The notes under the pieces are model-generated. The model ran no database searches, was not told the DNA's origin, and saw only the letters and a list, made by a program, of their open reading frames with translations. The position numbers and the translations under genes were made by a program. This document shows positions 26,066 to 37,472 of a stretch of 64,000 nucleotides of DNA, piece by piece. Positions within the stretch are counted from its first letter, which is position 1. Every line of letters begins with the position of its first letter. This stretch comes from Circinella minor. Its lineage: Eukaryota > Mucoromycota > Mucoromycetes > Mucorales > Lichtheimiaceae. The DNA is taken from assembly GCA_016758965.1 (NCBI GenBank), contig JAEPRB010000208.1:1-64000 (forward strand), given 5' to 3'.

Positions 26066-27700
26066 AGAAGAATATATATAATTATTTTATGTTTTGTATA
26101 TTATATACTACCCCTTTCTTATAATATAATAGATTTAAAAATTTGACATGTTGACATGTTCAAAAAAAAAAAAATGATAAAAAAAACCCTACATTTTTGA
26201 TTACATATTTTTATCTTAATAACTTTAAGAATTATAAAAACAAATCAATTTATTGTATTGTGTAAATATAAATTATTAATTTTTCCGCGTATATACGTAA
26301 AAACCAGTTTCCCAAGCATGACAAAAATTATCATGATATGAAATAAAAACGTGAAATCCAACATACGTACTGTATGATTTTTAATATGTGGCTATGTTAC
26401 GTTCCATTATGGAACCAAAGTATTATTTAATTGGATCTAAACATTCTTACTCTGTTCCCCATTCTATCTATATAGCGCTTCAAATAATCAATAATACAAA
26501 TATAGTGTATTGGGTTTTGATACAGTAGCCTGTAGAATTTTTGGATTGCCAAGTAATTGAATATAGCTTCTACATATTGTTCAGATGGTAAAACTTTGGC
26601 CATAATTATCTATGCTTGAGATGACCCATGAAATTTTATTATTTGACACGTACACAGGTTTTTACTATTATATCAGTTCGGTGAAAGACTAAAAATTGTA
26701 CAAAAGTGCATATAAGAGTATAAAATTACTACCAATCATTTTCAATAGTCACAATATTAATGAATCTTTTTTATATATCTCAAAGATAAAATTGTAATAT
26801 AAACATATGAATACTAATAATACGAAATGAATTTTTATGTCGTACGTACAGTCAACAAATAATCATTTTTTTTTTTACCTTAAAAGATTAATATAAAGGG
26901 TCTTCATATATTATCAAGGGCATGAAAAAAAAAAAGTGAACCTTTAATTTTTATATTAATCTTCTATATTCTCTTGGTGTTAAAAAAAAACTATTCTTAA
27001 GATCCAACTACTCTGATCTTTTCAGCATATTAAAATAGGAATGAGTACTTTGTAACTCCTAATCTGCTCAAAATAATAAAAGAATCGGTACCATATCTTT
27101 GGGTGGTAATGATGGATCGGCATAAAATAAATCATTATCATGCGAAAATTAAAAAAAAAAAAATTATTTTGTTGAGGTACCACGGTCAACACACGGGGTG
27201 GGGGCATAAAAAAAAGTACTTTTATTCCTTTAAGAAAAATGATTAACAACAAGAATGGACCATTCATTGTCAAACGAGAATTAGATTGTGACATTCCATC
27301 TCGCCATGACAATAATTTTCTCAATAACATTTTTGTTTTACTTTATTAACAAACACGTTTTTCTCGCGTTGTCATAGTTGCATATCAACCCCCCCCCCTC
27401 CTAAAAAAAAAAAGGTCTAGAATTAAGGTCACATGCACAAATCGGGAACAAGTTCAAACACATGATTCCATTGTTGCTAAGAAAAATAAAAAATACTTTT
27501 CGCGTTTTTTCTTTTTTCTGCTTCTTTACCCACTTTTTATTTATTCATAAAAAAAACGTGAATTACCCTTCCCCTTATGAATCCCCACCCCTTGAAATAA
27601 CTTTTCCCCGTTCTTATCTACGCATTCATTGTACAAGCTAAACAATGCCGTCGTTTTTAAATATTATATGACACGTTTCTGGGCAGCAGCAGTTGCGTGG
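26066..27700. other. Gene-poor AT-rich region right of the scramblase
   Basis: AT-rich sequence with many poly-A/T runs and no open frame of coding character. It includes a tandem TTTGACATGTTGACATGTT at about 26141-26159 and poly-C/poly-A edges at about 27389-27412. The minus-strand frame near 27022-27330 lacks a recognisable domain and crosses homopolymers, so I do not call it. Confidence 0.5.
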
Positions 27701-28550
27701 TCATTGTTTTCTCTGTTGAACTTTTTCTTTTTTTTTTTTTGTAGCAGCATTACCCCAGTGCGTTCATAGACCAAACTTTTTTACGTGCATTCTCAAAACT
27801 TTTTTTTTTCTCAGGTAATCTTTTTATGCGTGTATATATGTGTTACTAACAATATATTGTGAGGGTCTATGAATCTCTGTCGTGGTATTTGCAAGTGGCC
27901 TATAAAGGGACTAGCCGTTGAAGCTTATACCTAAAATACGGAGGCTGCGGATTTTCTTTATTTTTGTGTATTATTGCCCAGTACACGCCTTTTTTTTTTA
28001 TTATTTTATCTTGGGGTTTCTTGCCAGCGTAGGTTCGTCAACTGCCAAGCCCAAACCAGCCTGGGTATGCACAAGCAAAACCTTCTCCCCTTCCTACTGA
28101 AAGAGAATGCACGGGACGAATTCCTTCTTTTTGAGGAGGGCTTCGTCTACGGAACGATTCATTGGCAGGGTATGGTAAGAGCCCAGAGAGAGAAGCTTAG
28201 GGGACCTCTCTCGTTGTCACAAGTCGGACAGATACAAAATACATGGGAGGGGAAAGAGGGAAAGAAAAAAAAATAATATAAAAAAAAAAAAAAAAAAGCA
28301 GAAAAGAGATATATGGAAATAATGTATTTTACTATCGCGACTGGGTAAGTAGACGCTGTCGGGCTGGTTGGTTAGGGCAAGTGATGTTTGAAAAGTCGAG
28401 GAGTTCGGATTCTACAAGCCCGCCTCGATGGATCTTTTCATTGCGATTCTCTTGTAAAACGCTGTTTTTTTTGGGCTTACCTTGTCATTACCTAATCTCT
28501 CACCTCGAGGAATCTGGGAAAGCAAGGCGGGGACGAAAAGAAAAGAATAG
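27700..28550. other. GC-richer unexplained island in a gene desert
   Basis: Against very AT-rich surroundings this stretch is clearly GC-richer: the 60 bases from 28021 contain 32 G/C and those from 28141 contain 30. It has an open frame on + (27974-28276, about 100 codons) whose composition differs from the real genes here, a decayed tRNA-like motif at 28360-28422, and no clean splice structure or domain. It could be a structured non-coding RNA gene, a transposon or SINE remnant, or old transferred DNA. I cannot decide between these by eye. Confidence 0.5.
28360..28422 (+). pseudogene. tRNA-like / SINE-like motif with A-box and B-box resemblance
   Basis: GGTTGGTTAGGGC resembles the D-arm/A-box of tRNAs and GAGTTCGGATTCT resembles the T-arm/B-box (consensus GGTTCGANTCC). 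The ends CGGGCT and AGCCCG are perfectly complementary over 6 bp. The element is only about 63 nt, however, and has no good anticodon stem. It is at best a decayed tRNA or tRNA-derived element, and chance resemblance is possible. Confidence 0.3.
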
Positions 28551-29796
28551 TAGTAGTATTAAAATGATGACATTAAATCATATTTTTTTTTTCGCCGATG
28601 TGTGTGTGTGTGTATTCACATATCCTTCATGGCATAACATGATTAAGTCTGATTAAAATAATAAAAATTACAACCTTCTTTAATAAAATTATTTTACCTG
28701 TTTACAAAAATAATTCTTAGTTAGTGTGTGTGTGTGTGTGTGTGTGAATAATAAAATGTCAATAAAATAAGCATAATAATGCTAAAAAAAAATTGTCGAT
28801 CATCGATTTCGGATATATATTATGAGTTAAACCCTTTTATTAGTCTTTGATAACTCTACCCATATAATAATCAAAGGGTTTCGTAGTTTAAGAAAACCAT
28901 ATCATATATAACTTCTTGAGTTCTCTAATTATATGGCTTCATTTACACATACGCTTCCTCATTCACATTGAGGGTTTAAATCTCCTTGTTTCTATATGAT
29001 CATCTTGTGATACCTTATATGTACTAGAATAATAACTAAGTAACCTATTCTTCAAGAAAAAGTGAACTGGTTTCATCCTTTTAAACTTTTTTTTTTCACC
29101 CCTTTGTAGCGACATGTATTTTTGCGTCTTTCTTATAAATAAATAAAGAGTTCATCGAGAATGCTTTATCAGGATCAAATCAAATAGGTTTCTTGTTATT
29201 AGTAGAACGAGCAAAAAGGTAAATACACTACATCATTGGTGTACGTAACTATTTTGAAAGTGGTAATAATAAAGACGTAAGAATAATTATTTTAAACTAA
29301 CTCTTTGTTAAAAATAAATAAATAATGAACACCTATCGGTACGTAACAATGTTCATTTTACAATTGTACGTAATAGTTTTGAAGGGTAATAATTATAGAA
29401 AAGGCATCATTTTAATGAACATACTGTAATAAAATAAAAACACTAAAAATAGTATATCAATAACAATTCAACAAGAGTAGTTTATAAAAACGAACCAATC
29501 CATGTATTCAAAAATGGAATATAAAGAAAAAATCATAATATTATAGGCGAAACAAAAGACAATGAAGAAAAAAAAATTTATATGTATCTATTATGATATT
29601 CATAAAATAGTTTATTTATTATGTACAAAGGATTTAATGCATATTCAAGAAAAAAGAAAAGAAACATATATAAATGGGCATACGTATCTTTTTTTTTAAA
29701 AAAAAAAAAACTTCATTTATTTTTTTATATTATAATACCCTAATCATAATAAAATTTTATATATATATTCCTTTTTCTGTGCTAATACATATCATA
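28551..29796. other. Gene-free AT-rich region upstream of the coiled-coil unknown
   Basis: This contains (GT)n runs near 28602-28614 and 28722-28746 and short inverted repeats, for example AATGAAC at about 29322 with GTTCATT at about 29350. It also holds the presumed promoter of the gene at 29797. No coding signal is seen. Confidence 0.5.
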
Positions 29797-31026
29797 ATGT
29801 CTGGATCTCGTTTTAGTAAACGATTAAGAAATTTATCACCGTCTCCACAATCCGATTTAGATGAATTGAATCATGAACGACGCAAGCAAATTCATATTCA
29901 AAAAACTATACAGGACAGCCAATCTGAAAAAATAGTACAACAACAACAACAACAACCAGAGTCTGTTGAACGTTCATCACATAATGTCACCGTTCGTGTG
30001 CAAGAACGTAATGAAGAAGAACAAGATTTATTAAAAACAGTAGTATCACCACCAAAATTAATGTACAAGAAAGCTGCTAAGTTTTATACTGAACAACAAC
30101 ATCAACAACCATCTATTCAAGCAATACTAGGATATTCTCAACAAGCTGAATCATCAACAATGGCTCAAGCACGAAATATATCAGGACGATCAAACCAAAA
30201 AGAGGAACAACTTGTAAAGAAAAAGAATCTTGAAATACAACAAAAATCGGATGAATTCAAAGAAATTGAAGATAGTGCAGATGATTTAAAAATAGATAAA
30301 AGTCAAAGTAAAGGAAAATATGTTCCAAAGAAAAATACTATAAAAGCTTCTAAAAGCCTAACAACGGCTCTACAAGAAGTAGTCAAGATGATTCCTGATA
30401 AACGAAAACAAAAGAATCCAAGTTAGTATACAGTATTATATTTTTTTTTTAAAATCAAAAGTAATTATTATTGTTATAATATTTTCTACCCAAGTTATTA
30501 AATCTTGTTTTTTTTTTTTTGTTAAAGAAAACAAACATATTACAAAACATAACAAAAAAAATCATCAGTCAATCAGTCAAGATGATAATACTCGGTAAGA
30601 TAATAGTGATTGTTATATATAATAAAAAATATTAGATAGTACAGTAATTAAAAATTAATATGGGTATGTTATAACTCTTTTTATCGTTATATATATATAT
30701 ATATATTTAGTTCTTCTAATGTTGTTGTTTCAAGTAATAATAGCTTACTACTTAACGGTATACAAGAACTTCGATCCACAGTCGTAGCCCAGAGAGAAAA
30801 ATTGGAAGATTTATTTAAAGAATTAAAAAAGTTCAAGTCTAGTTTAACTCAAGAAGATGGTAGTATACGTGATTTAAAAGACGAACCAACAAAACAACGA
30901 TTACAAGAATTAATAGATCAATACAATGAATACACAAATAATAACCTTGTTCAAGAAGAACTTTTAAATCCTACAATTGAACTTTTGAAAGTAATGATTG
31001 ATCAATTGTCTTATTGTATTCAATAA
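29797..31026 (+). CDS. Unknown nuclear-type charged protein with C-terminal coiled coil
   Basis: No family recognised. Exons 29797-30421, 30528-30594 and 30711-31026 encode 335 residues. I chose the ATG at 29797 (MSGSRFSKRLRNLSPSPQSD) because the in-frame upstream extension is Phe/Lys homopolymer sequence. The N-terminus has a basic FSKRLRNLSPSPQ patch with SP sites, a plausible nuclear-localisation and kinase-target region. The middle is Gln/Lys/Glu-rich and contains SPPKLMYKKAAKFY. The last exon is strongly helical (LNGIQELRSTVVAQREKLED, then a Lys/Glu heptad-like stretch). A nuclear scaffold or kinetochore/chromatin-type coiled-coil subunit is a guess only. It is convergent with the M20 gene. 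Confidence 0.78.
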
Positions 31027-31419
31027 ATAATAATATGTAGTCAAGCAGAATAAATAAGATAAATAATGCTAATATAGATCTACAATTATGTAAAAAGATT
31101 GATTTTGTAAAGTACGTATCATAGATTTATACTTGGCAATCTTTTGCACTTTGGACACTTTTTATTGTTGTTCATCTTAAAAATCTATACATATGAACAT
31201 AAATATATATTTACATTTCAATTAAAACATATGTATAAATATTAGCAATAGTATTATATATTAAATCATCAATACAAAAAAAAAAAAGATACACTTTAAA
31301 TAACTTTATTTTTATTTTTTTTAAAAAAAAGAAAAGATTTCAATATATAAAAGTTGTTAAAAGAATGTGGGGGTGGGGATAGGGATTTTTTAAGCATATA
31401 TGTGTGGAGGATATAATAT
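31027..31419. other. Convergent 3' intergenic region
   Basis: AT-rich 3' flanks of the coiled-coil unknown (+) and the M20 amidohydrolase (-). No gene seen. Confidence 0.5.
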
Positions 31420-32856
31420 CTATTGAGGTTTTCCTTTTTTGAAATCAGCAACAGCACGTTCATATAAGGTATCATCAAGGAATACAGTAGCTGCAGTCTT
31501 TGCAAGAGAACGAGCAGCACGAAGAGCCATAACATGGGCTTCTGGTGTACCTGCAGCTTGTGTAAATTCAATGGTATGATTAGCTGCATTGGTATTAATG
31601 GCAAAACCAGGATGAATACCAGGAACTATATATATCATGATAAGTATATATATATACACGTTGATTTCAAATAATGATGACTATATTATTATTATTATTA
31701 TTATTTTAAAAAATGAATTTTACATACCAACATATGAAAAATTTCCAAAATCAGTAGAACCAGTCGTTGTACGTTCTTCTTCAGCACGCGAAGGGAATTG
31801 AATACCTTCTTGTTCTTGATATTTCTTAAACTCTTGAATCATTGCATCATTAACAAAAACATCTAGAATTTTTTTTTTTTAAAGGTCAGTAAAAAAGTTA
31901 TCCCCCCCACCCAAGTTGTATACTCTGATTATTTTACCTTCAACAACACCATTAGGAGCCCAAGTAAATTTAACTTTACAACCTGTTGCTTGAGCAGCAG
32001 ATTCAATACAATGAGTTAATTTGATCTTCAGTTCTTTTAATTGAGTACGTGTAACAGAACGACAATAAAATTTTGCAGAGGAATAATCTGGAATGACGTT
32101 GGCCTAAAAAAAAAAAAAAAAATTTATTCCCACCCCACAATTTTAAGCAGAAAAAAAAAGGGTTAGCCATCTACTTTTTTCATTCTCAGTCTTATCTTCT
32201 CTTTATCTTTTTTTTTTGTTGCTTACGGATTTGCCGCCTAAATCAATAAAGCCGGATATAATAATAATAAATGTTGTGTTAATTTTTTACTTCTTCTTCC
32301 ATAAAAGTAGTACAGATAAAAAAAAAAAAAAAAAAAAGTTCTTACCATCAAGGATAATACCGTGAAGTCTAATTTTTTATTTTTTCGTTAAATAAGAATA
32401 CAATACATCCTTTTTTTTTTTTTTTCCGTGGTTTCCCATTTAAAAATAATCTTTCCCTTCCTCCTCCCCCCCCTCATCCTTCCGATTTTTTTTTTTTTTT
32501 TACCTGTTTGTAGGTAAAGTTTGTTGTCGAAGCATAGACATATTATTCCAAGCTTGCATAAGAGCATCAACAGCATTAATACCATCCCATGGTTTCATAC
32601 CAGCATGAGATGCTTTACCATAAAATTCTACAATAACTGAATCCAATGCTAACATTAAAGCATAAAGAGTATCATTGGCAAATGGATGACTTTTTTTTTT
32701 TTTAAAAAAAAAAGAATTAATTCAAATTTTTTTTAAAATAATTTAAATGTAAATATTTACAACTTACAGCATCATAGCAAAATCAACACGATTTTGAACT
32801 TCACCATGATTTACCATATCAATTTTACCAGAAGTGGATTCTTCAGCAGGTGTACC

Positions 32857-32889
<33 letters not shown>

Positions 32890-33690
32890 CTGTATTTCTC
32901 TCCCCCCCCCCTTTTTTTTTTTTGTTGTAATAAATTATTATGCAAGTTTAAAAATCTTTCTTCTTCAGAAATTCCTCCTCCTCCTCCTCCCCCACACATA
33001 AGTTTCTTTCCACTTTACCGAATAAAACAACAGTTCCTTTCATTAAATTTTGTTCCAAAAGTTTTTTTGTTGCAATTGCACAAGCAAGACCACTATACAG
33101 AATTTGAGTTTGGTTTAGTAAGACAACAAATTCAGTGTAAAAAAAAAAAAAAAATGTATATAAAGAAAACTTTACGAAATCGAGATCAAATTATGTCCAC
33201 ACGCGTGTCCAACACTACAAAAAAAAAAAAAAAAGAATATTATTTTATATTCATCTCTATTTTCTTTTTCTTATTCGTTGGTTTTTCTTTTTTTTACCCA
33301 GGTAAAGCATCATATTCAGCAACAAAACCTACGCGTCTTCCAGGTCCATTGGAAAACTCGGCAATAAATGCAGTTTCTAATCCAGCAGATTCTTTTTGAA
33401 CTTGAAAACCTTTCTTTTCAAGATAATTAGTTAATAATTCATGTGCCTTGAATTCTTGATTACCAAGCTCGGGATTGTTATGAATCTATTGAAACCCGCG
33501 TTTTTTCAGTTTATTTATTTATTTATTTATTTTATTTTATTTTTTTGGTTCCTAGTACGTAGTATTATATTAGAAAGGTGTCATTGAAAAAATAAATAAA
33601 TAAATATAAAACCTTCAAACTAATTTCTCGAAGTTCTTCATCAAGTCCTTGAATGGTTTCAATAATGACAGTTTCAATCTCGGAGTTCAT
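31420..33690 (-). CDS. Peptidase M20 family amidohydrolase (PM20D2-like), 11 exons with an 11-nt micro-exon
   Basis: A metal-dependent M20 amidohydrolase, closest in motifs to PM20D2 and bacterial AbgB/aminoacylase-type dipeptidases. Exons: 33690-33613, 33485-33298, 33214-33176, 33092-33019, 32855-32768, 32689-32504, 32368-32346, 32237-32227, 32103-31938, 31862-31728 and 31625-31420, giving 397 residues. Metal-site and family motifs in order are AEYDALPG, VGHACGHNL, GTPAEEST, MLHPFAND, GKASHAGMKPWDGINA (dimerisation-domain start), NVIPD and TGSTDFGN near the C-terminus. The 11-nt exon (coding G-G-K-S across its junctions) and the 23-nt exon are both needed to keep frame into ANVIPDYSSAKFYCRS. 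One donor (exon 1) is GTTTTA, off consensus. Substrate unknown; no signal peptide, so probably cytosolic. Confidence 0.9.
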
Positions 33691-34561
33691 GATTAAAATG
33701 TTTATATAATAAAAAGCAACTTTTCACTTGCTTTTCCCCTTCTTCCCTTTTGCTCAAAAAAATCCGTGTTGTTAAATCTCTCCGACTCGATTCCTCCCAC
33801 CAGATCGAATTTTTTTTTTTATCATCGCGGTTATCTCCATAAACCAAACCACGTACTGATCCGAACACCCGTAATAACCTTCTTTTTTTTTTTTTTTTAA
33901 AGATCAATTATATACACAAAAGATAAAAAAAGTCTTCCATTAAACCTTTTTTTTTTCTTTTTATCCATCACTATCTTTTATAGTTCATAAATATAGATAG
34001 ATATATTATGACATCATATTATTTATTGTAAAAAAAGAGTCAAAACAATAAAAAGATAATGCATAAATTTTTTTTGTTTCTTTTTTGGTTATACCAAAAA
34101 AAGTAGTACGTATAACCATGGAAACAAAAAAAAAGATAAAGAATTATTTATTTATTTATCATTCATACAAACTTCTAATAAAAGAAGAAGGGAAAATAGA
34201 AGCGTTAAGTTCTATCATTAAACCTGTTTTTTAGTGGGTTATGAAAAAAAAAAAAATGTTTTGCTCCGAACTCATCCGGGGTGTATGTATGTGTTCCTTT
34301 TAAACCCATACAAATTGAAAAAAGGCCAAAACGTTTATCCTCGGCGGGATTACCCTTCGGCTTTCAATGGGCTTTCCCCGTTAAAAAAAAAATAAAAAGT
34401 AAAAGAAAGACAAGGGCTCTATCTCTTTCCTTCTTTTACTTCTATTTCTTTTATCTTTTTTTTTTTTTTATATATATTTTCTAAATAACTTAATACAATG
34501 GTTCGTATTTTTATTTTTATTTTTTTAAAAAAAAAAAAAAATCGACAATGCTTATCAAAAA
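33691..34561. other. Divergent intergenic region, M20 amidohydrolase / IDH1
   Basis: This holds the 5' regions of both divergent genes. It is mostly AT-rich, with a GC-richer patch at about 34260-34385 (CATCCGGGG, CCTCGGCGGGATTACCCTTCGG) that is not explained by a gene I can support. The open frame over the patch has no in-frame ATG. Confidence 0.5.
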
Positions 34562-36325
34562 ATGTTTTTGTTGTTCGACCTTATTGATAAGCAAAAATCG
34601 ATCTTATCAATCATGCAATATTATGTAACAGAAAATAAATAAATAAACACGGACGAAACCTGAATTATTATTTGCATCAATTTAACATTTATATATATAT
34701 ATATAGACTACTATTCCAGCCCCTGCTCCCATCGAACAAGAAACCGTAAATATATTTTTTAACCCCACATTTTTTTTTTTTTGTGGAGATTTTCTTTACA
34801 CATAATATATATTAACATCAATAGAATGTCCCCCCCCCCTTTTTTTTTTTTTTTAAAAAAAAAAAATAGTTCTTTCCTAAAAAATATGGAGGCAAATATA
34901 CAGTTACTTTAATTCCAGGTGATGGTGTCGGTCAAGAAAATGCTAAAGCATTAAAACAAGTTTTTATGGCTGCCAATGTACCTATTGAATTTGAACAATA
35001 TGATATTTCTGGTTTAGAAGAAGAAGAAGATCAACTTTTTCAAGAAGCAGTTGATTCTTTACGTAGAAATAAGATTGGTATTAAAGGTATTTTTTATACT
35101 TCATCTGAAAAAGATTCTCGTACTTCTTTCAATGTGACCATGCGTAAAGAATTGGATATGTATGCTACTCTTTCTTTGGTAAAAACAATGCCTGGTGTTC
35201 CTTCTCGTATGAAGGATTTGGATTTTGCTATTATTCGTGAAAGTACCGAAGGTGAATATTCAGGTCTTGAACATGAGGTAAAAAAAAAAAACATATATAT
35301 TTTGCTTGTTAAAAGAACAAAAAAAAAAAAAAAAGTTTCTAATTTTTTTTTCAACTATTTTAGTCTGTTGAAGGTGTTGTTGAATCACTCAAGGTGATTA
35401 CTAAAGAAAAGACGGAACGTATTGCTCGATTTGCTTTTGATTTTGCTTTAAAGAATAATCGTAAGAAAGTTACTATTATTCATAAAGCTAACATTATGTA
35501 TGTATTCTATTTTTTTTTGGGGGGGGAAGGGAAGGGGGGAGGGGTTGGGGGGAATAGATGAATATAGAAAGATTAATTATATAATTAACATATAGGAAAT
35601 TGGCTGATGGTTTGTTCTTACGTACTTGTCGTGAAGTAGCCAAAGAATATGAACATCATGGTATTCAATATAATGATTTAATTGTTGATAATACTTGTAT
35701 GCAATTGGTGTCTCGTCCTCAACAATTTGATGTTATGGTTATGCCTAACTTATACGGCAGTATTGTTTCAAATATTGTAAGTCATTTTATATATATATAT
35801 ATATATATATACATAACAGAAAAAAATAATTAAGTAATGACTCAATTTTTATCTTTCATTTATAGGGTGCTGGTTTAATTGGTGGTCCAGCATTAGTACC
35901 TGGTTGTAACATTGGTCGTGAATTTGCTATGTTTGAACCTGTAAGAATGGATTATATATAAAAGAAAAGAGTGAGAATATATATATATATAAAATTAACA
36001 TCTCTATTGTTTTTTTTTTAATAATAGGGTTGTCATCAAGTGGGTCTTGAACTTCAAGATAAGGGTATTGCTAACCCAACTGCTTTACTTTTATCTTCTG
36101 TTATGATGTTGAGACATTTGAACTTGAATGATCATGCTAATACTATCTCTAAAGCCGTTTTTAAGACTATTGAAAGTGGCCAGGTGAGTTGATAATAAAT
36201 TATATATATATATATATATATAACTAAATACTAATTTGTTTTATTTAAATTAGGCTAAAACACCTGATGTCGGTGGTAATGCTACTACCAAGGAATTTAC
36301 TGAAGCTGTTATTTCCAACTTGTAA
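34562..36325 (+). CDS. IDH1: Isocitrate dehydrogenase [NAD] subunit 1, mitochondrial
   Basis: The NAD-dependent isocitrate dehydrogenase of the TCA cycle converts isocitrate to 2-oxoglutarate. In yeast Idh1 is the regulatory subunit that binds AMP and citrate next to catalytic Idh2. Secure exons are 34707-34745, 34870-35277, 35364-35497, 35596-35776, 35866-35940, 36028-36183 and 36254-36325 (354 residues). Motifs: [90 protein letters not shown] and [10 protein letters not shown]. The region where Idh2 has a catalytic Arg set reads [18 protein letters not shown], which fits Idh1 rather than Idh2. The first exon is uncertain: 34562-34624 (beginning [10 protein letters not shown]) joins in phase, but it is a poor presequence, so the real start may be elsewhere. 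Confidence 0.92.
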
Positions 36326-36576
36326 ATATATAACAATTCTATTAGAGTAAAAAAAAAAGATATATAAAAAATTGTCTATATCCCCCCCCAACCCTTTCCA
36401 TTTACTTTTCTTTCTTTTTTTTTTTAAGAATTTATATATAAAAAAAAAACACACATTAAATTATAGCATTCTATGCTTAAAAGAATACAAAACAAAAAAA
36501 AAATAATAATATTATTATTTATAAAATATTGGATTTATAAAAAAAAAAGATGTTTACAAAAAAAAACAAAAAGAAA
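36326..36576. other. Convergent 3' region between IDH1 and the small unknown
   Basis: About 250 bp of homopolymer-rich 3' flank, with C- and T-runs at 36380-36430. No gene seen. Confidence 0.5.
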
Positions 36577-36930
36577 TTAAGATAATGTAGTAGTAGTAGT
36601 AGTAGTAGTAGATTCTATTGTAGTGTTATTGGTTTGTTCAGTTTCTTTAAATTCTGGAAATGATACATAAAGTTTTTGAAATTCGGATACAGGATTTAAA
36701 AGAACATCTTCTTGAGAATGAGGATCATTTGGATGACATGTATTTGAATACATTGGATCTACTTGATGTCTTGGTTTACGTGATATCCAAGTAGCAATAT
36801 CAGACCATAGATTTAACCAAGTGGTAGTAGTACTTGAATGATGGGTTGTAGATGATGTACTAGGTGATACATTAGTTCGATCCATATTTTGAGCATTATC
36901 TATACGAAATGCGGATGATAAGAGAATCAT
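36577..36930 (-). CDS. Small unknown protein (117 residues), single exon
   Basis: An uninterrupted frame of 117 residues. It starts MILLSSAFRIDNAQN, has a Ser/Thr/His-rich linker, an ordered-looking middle (WLNLWSDIATWISRKPRHQV) and PVSEFQKLYVSFPEFKE, and ends in a Thr run encoded by a TAG/CTA trinucleotide repeat. The Trp, Pro and Cys content is protein-like rather than AT-noise, which is why I call it. No family is recognised. It is convergent with IDH1 and upstream of Gdt1 on the same strand order. It could also be a terminal exon of a longer gene whose 5' part I did not find. Confidence 0.5.
   Translation of the reverse strand: MILLSSAFRIDNAQNMDRTNVSPSTSSTTHHSSTTTTWLNLWSDIATWISRKPRHQVDPMYSNTCHPNDPHSQEDVLLNPVSEFQKLYVSFPEFKETEQTNNTTIESTTTTTTTTLS
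36590..36613. repeat. (TAG)n trinucleotide repeat encoding poly-Thr
   Basis: About seven TAG/CTA units give the Thr run at the C-terminus of the small unknown protein at 36577-36930. Confidence 0.8.
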
Positions 36931-37472
36931 AATCCTTTTTTTTTCCTTATATATGAATGTACGTACGTAAAAAAAATATGATATTTTTATTATTATTATT
37001 AATTTTTAAACAAAGGATTTTATTTAATATATATATAAGAATTATAATGATTTAATATGTAAGAAAGAGAAAAAAGAAAAAAAGAGAAAGAATAAAAAAA
37101 AAAGTGTCATTAATTAGGATTTAATTGTTAGATAAGAACTAATTGGCATGTTTTGTTGTTGTTATTAGATAAACTTGACATTCTTCTTCTTCTTCTTCTT
37201 CTTCTTCTCCCCCTTGAACCTCCTTAACCTATCTTATTACTCTTTTAATATATTTAACATCCTCTCTCTCTCTCTCTCTCCCCCCATCCCAATCTTTTTA
37301 AATTCCAATGATAATATCAAATCGTTTTCTTAGTTAAATATATATATATATATGTAAAAAAAAAAACAACAATAACAACAAAAATTTCAATTTATACATG
37401 CAAGAAAAAAGAAAACAATATATATATATATAAATTATATATATATATACAGAAAAACAAGAAACTCTTTTT
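36931..37472. other. Intergenic, small unknown 5' / Gdt1 3'
   Basis: Repeat-rich spacer: CTT repeats at about 37184-37207, CT repeats at about 37261-37280 and several TA runs at 37338-37450. It contains the GTACGTACGTA palindrome at about 36960. No gene is seen. Confidence 0.55.

Noticed and set aside
27022..27330. Minus-strand 102-residue frame in the gene desert
   Set aside because: It is Phe/Leu/Ile-rich with poly-T-derived runs and no recognisable motif; its start context and composition look like AT-rich noise.
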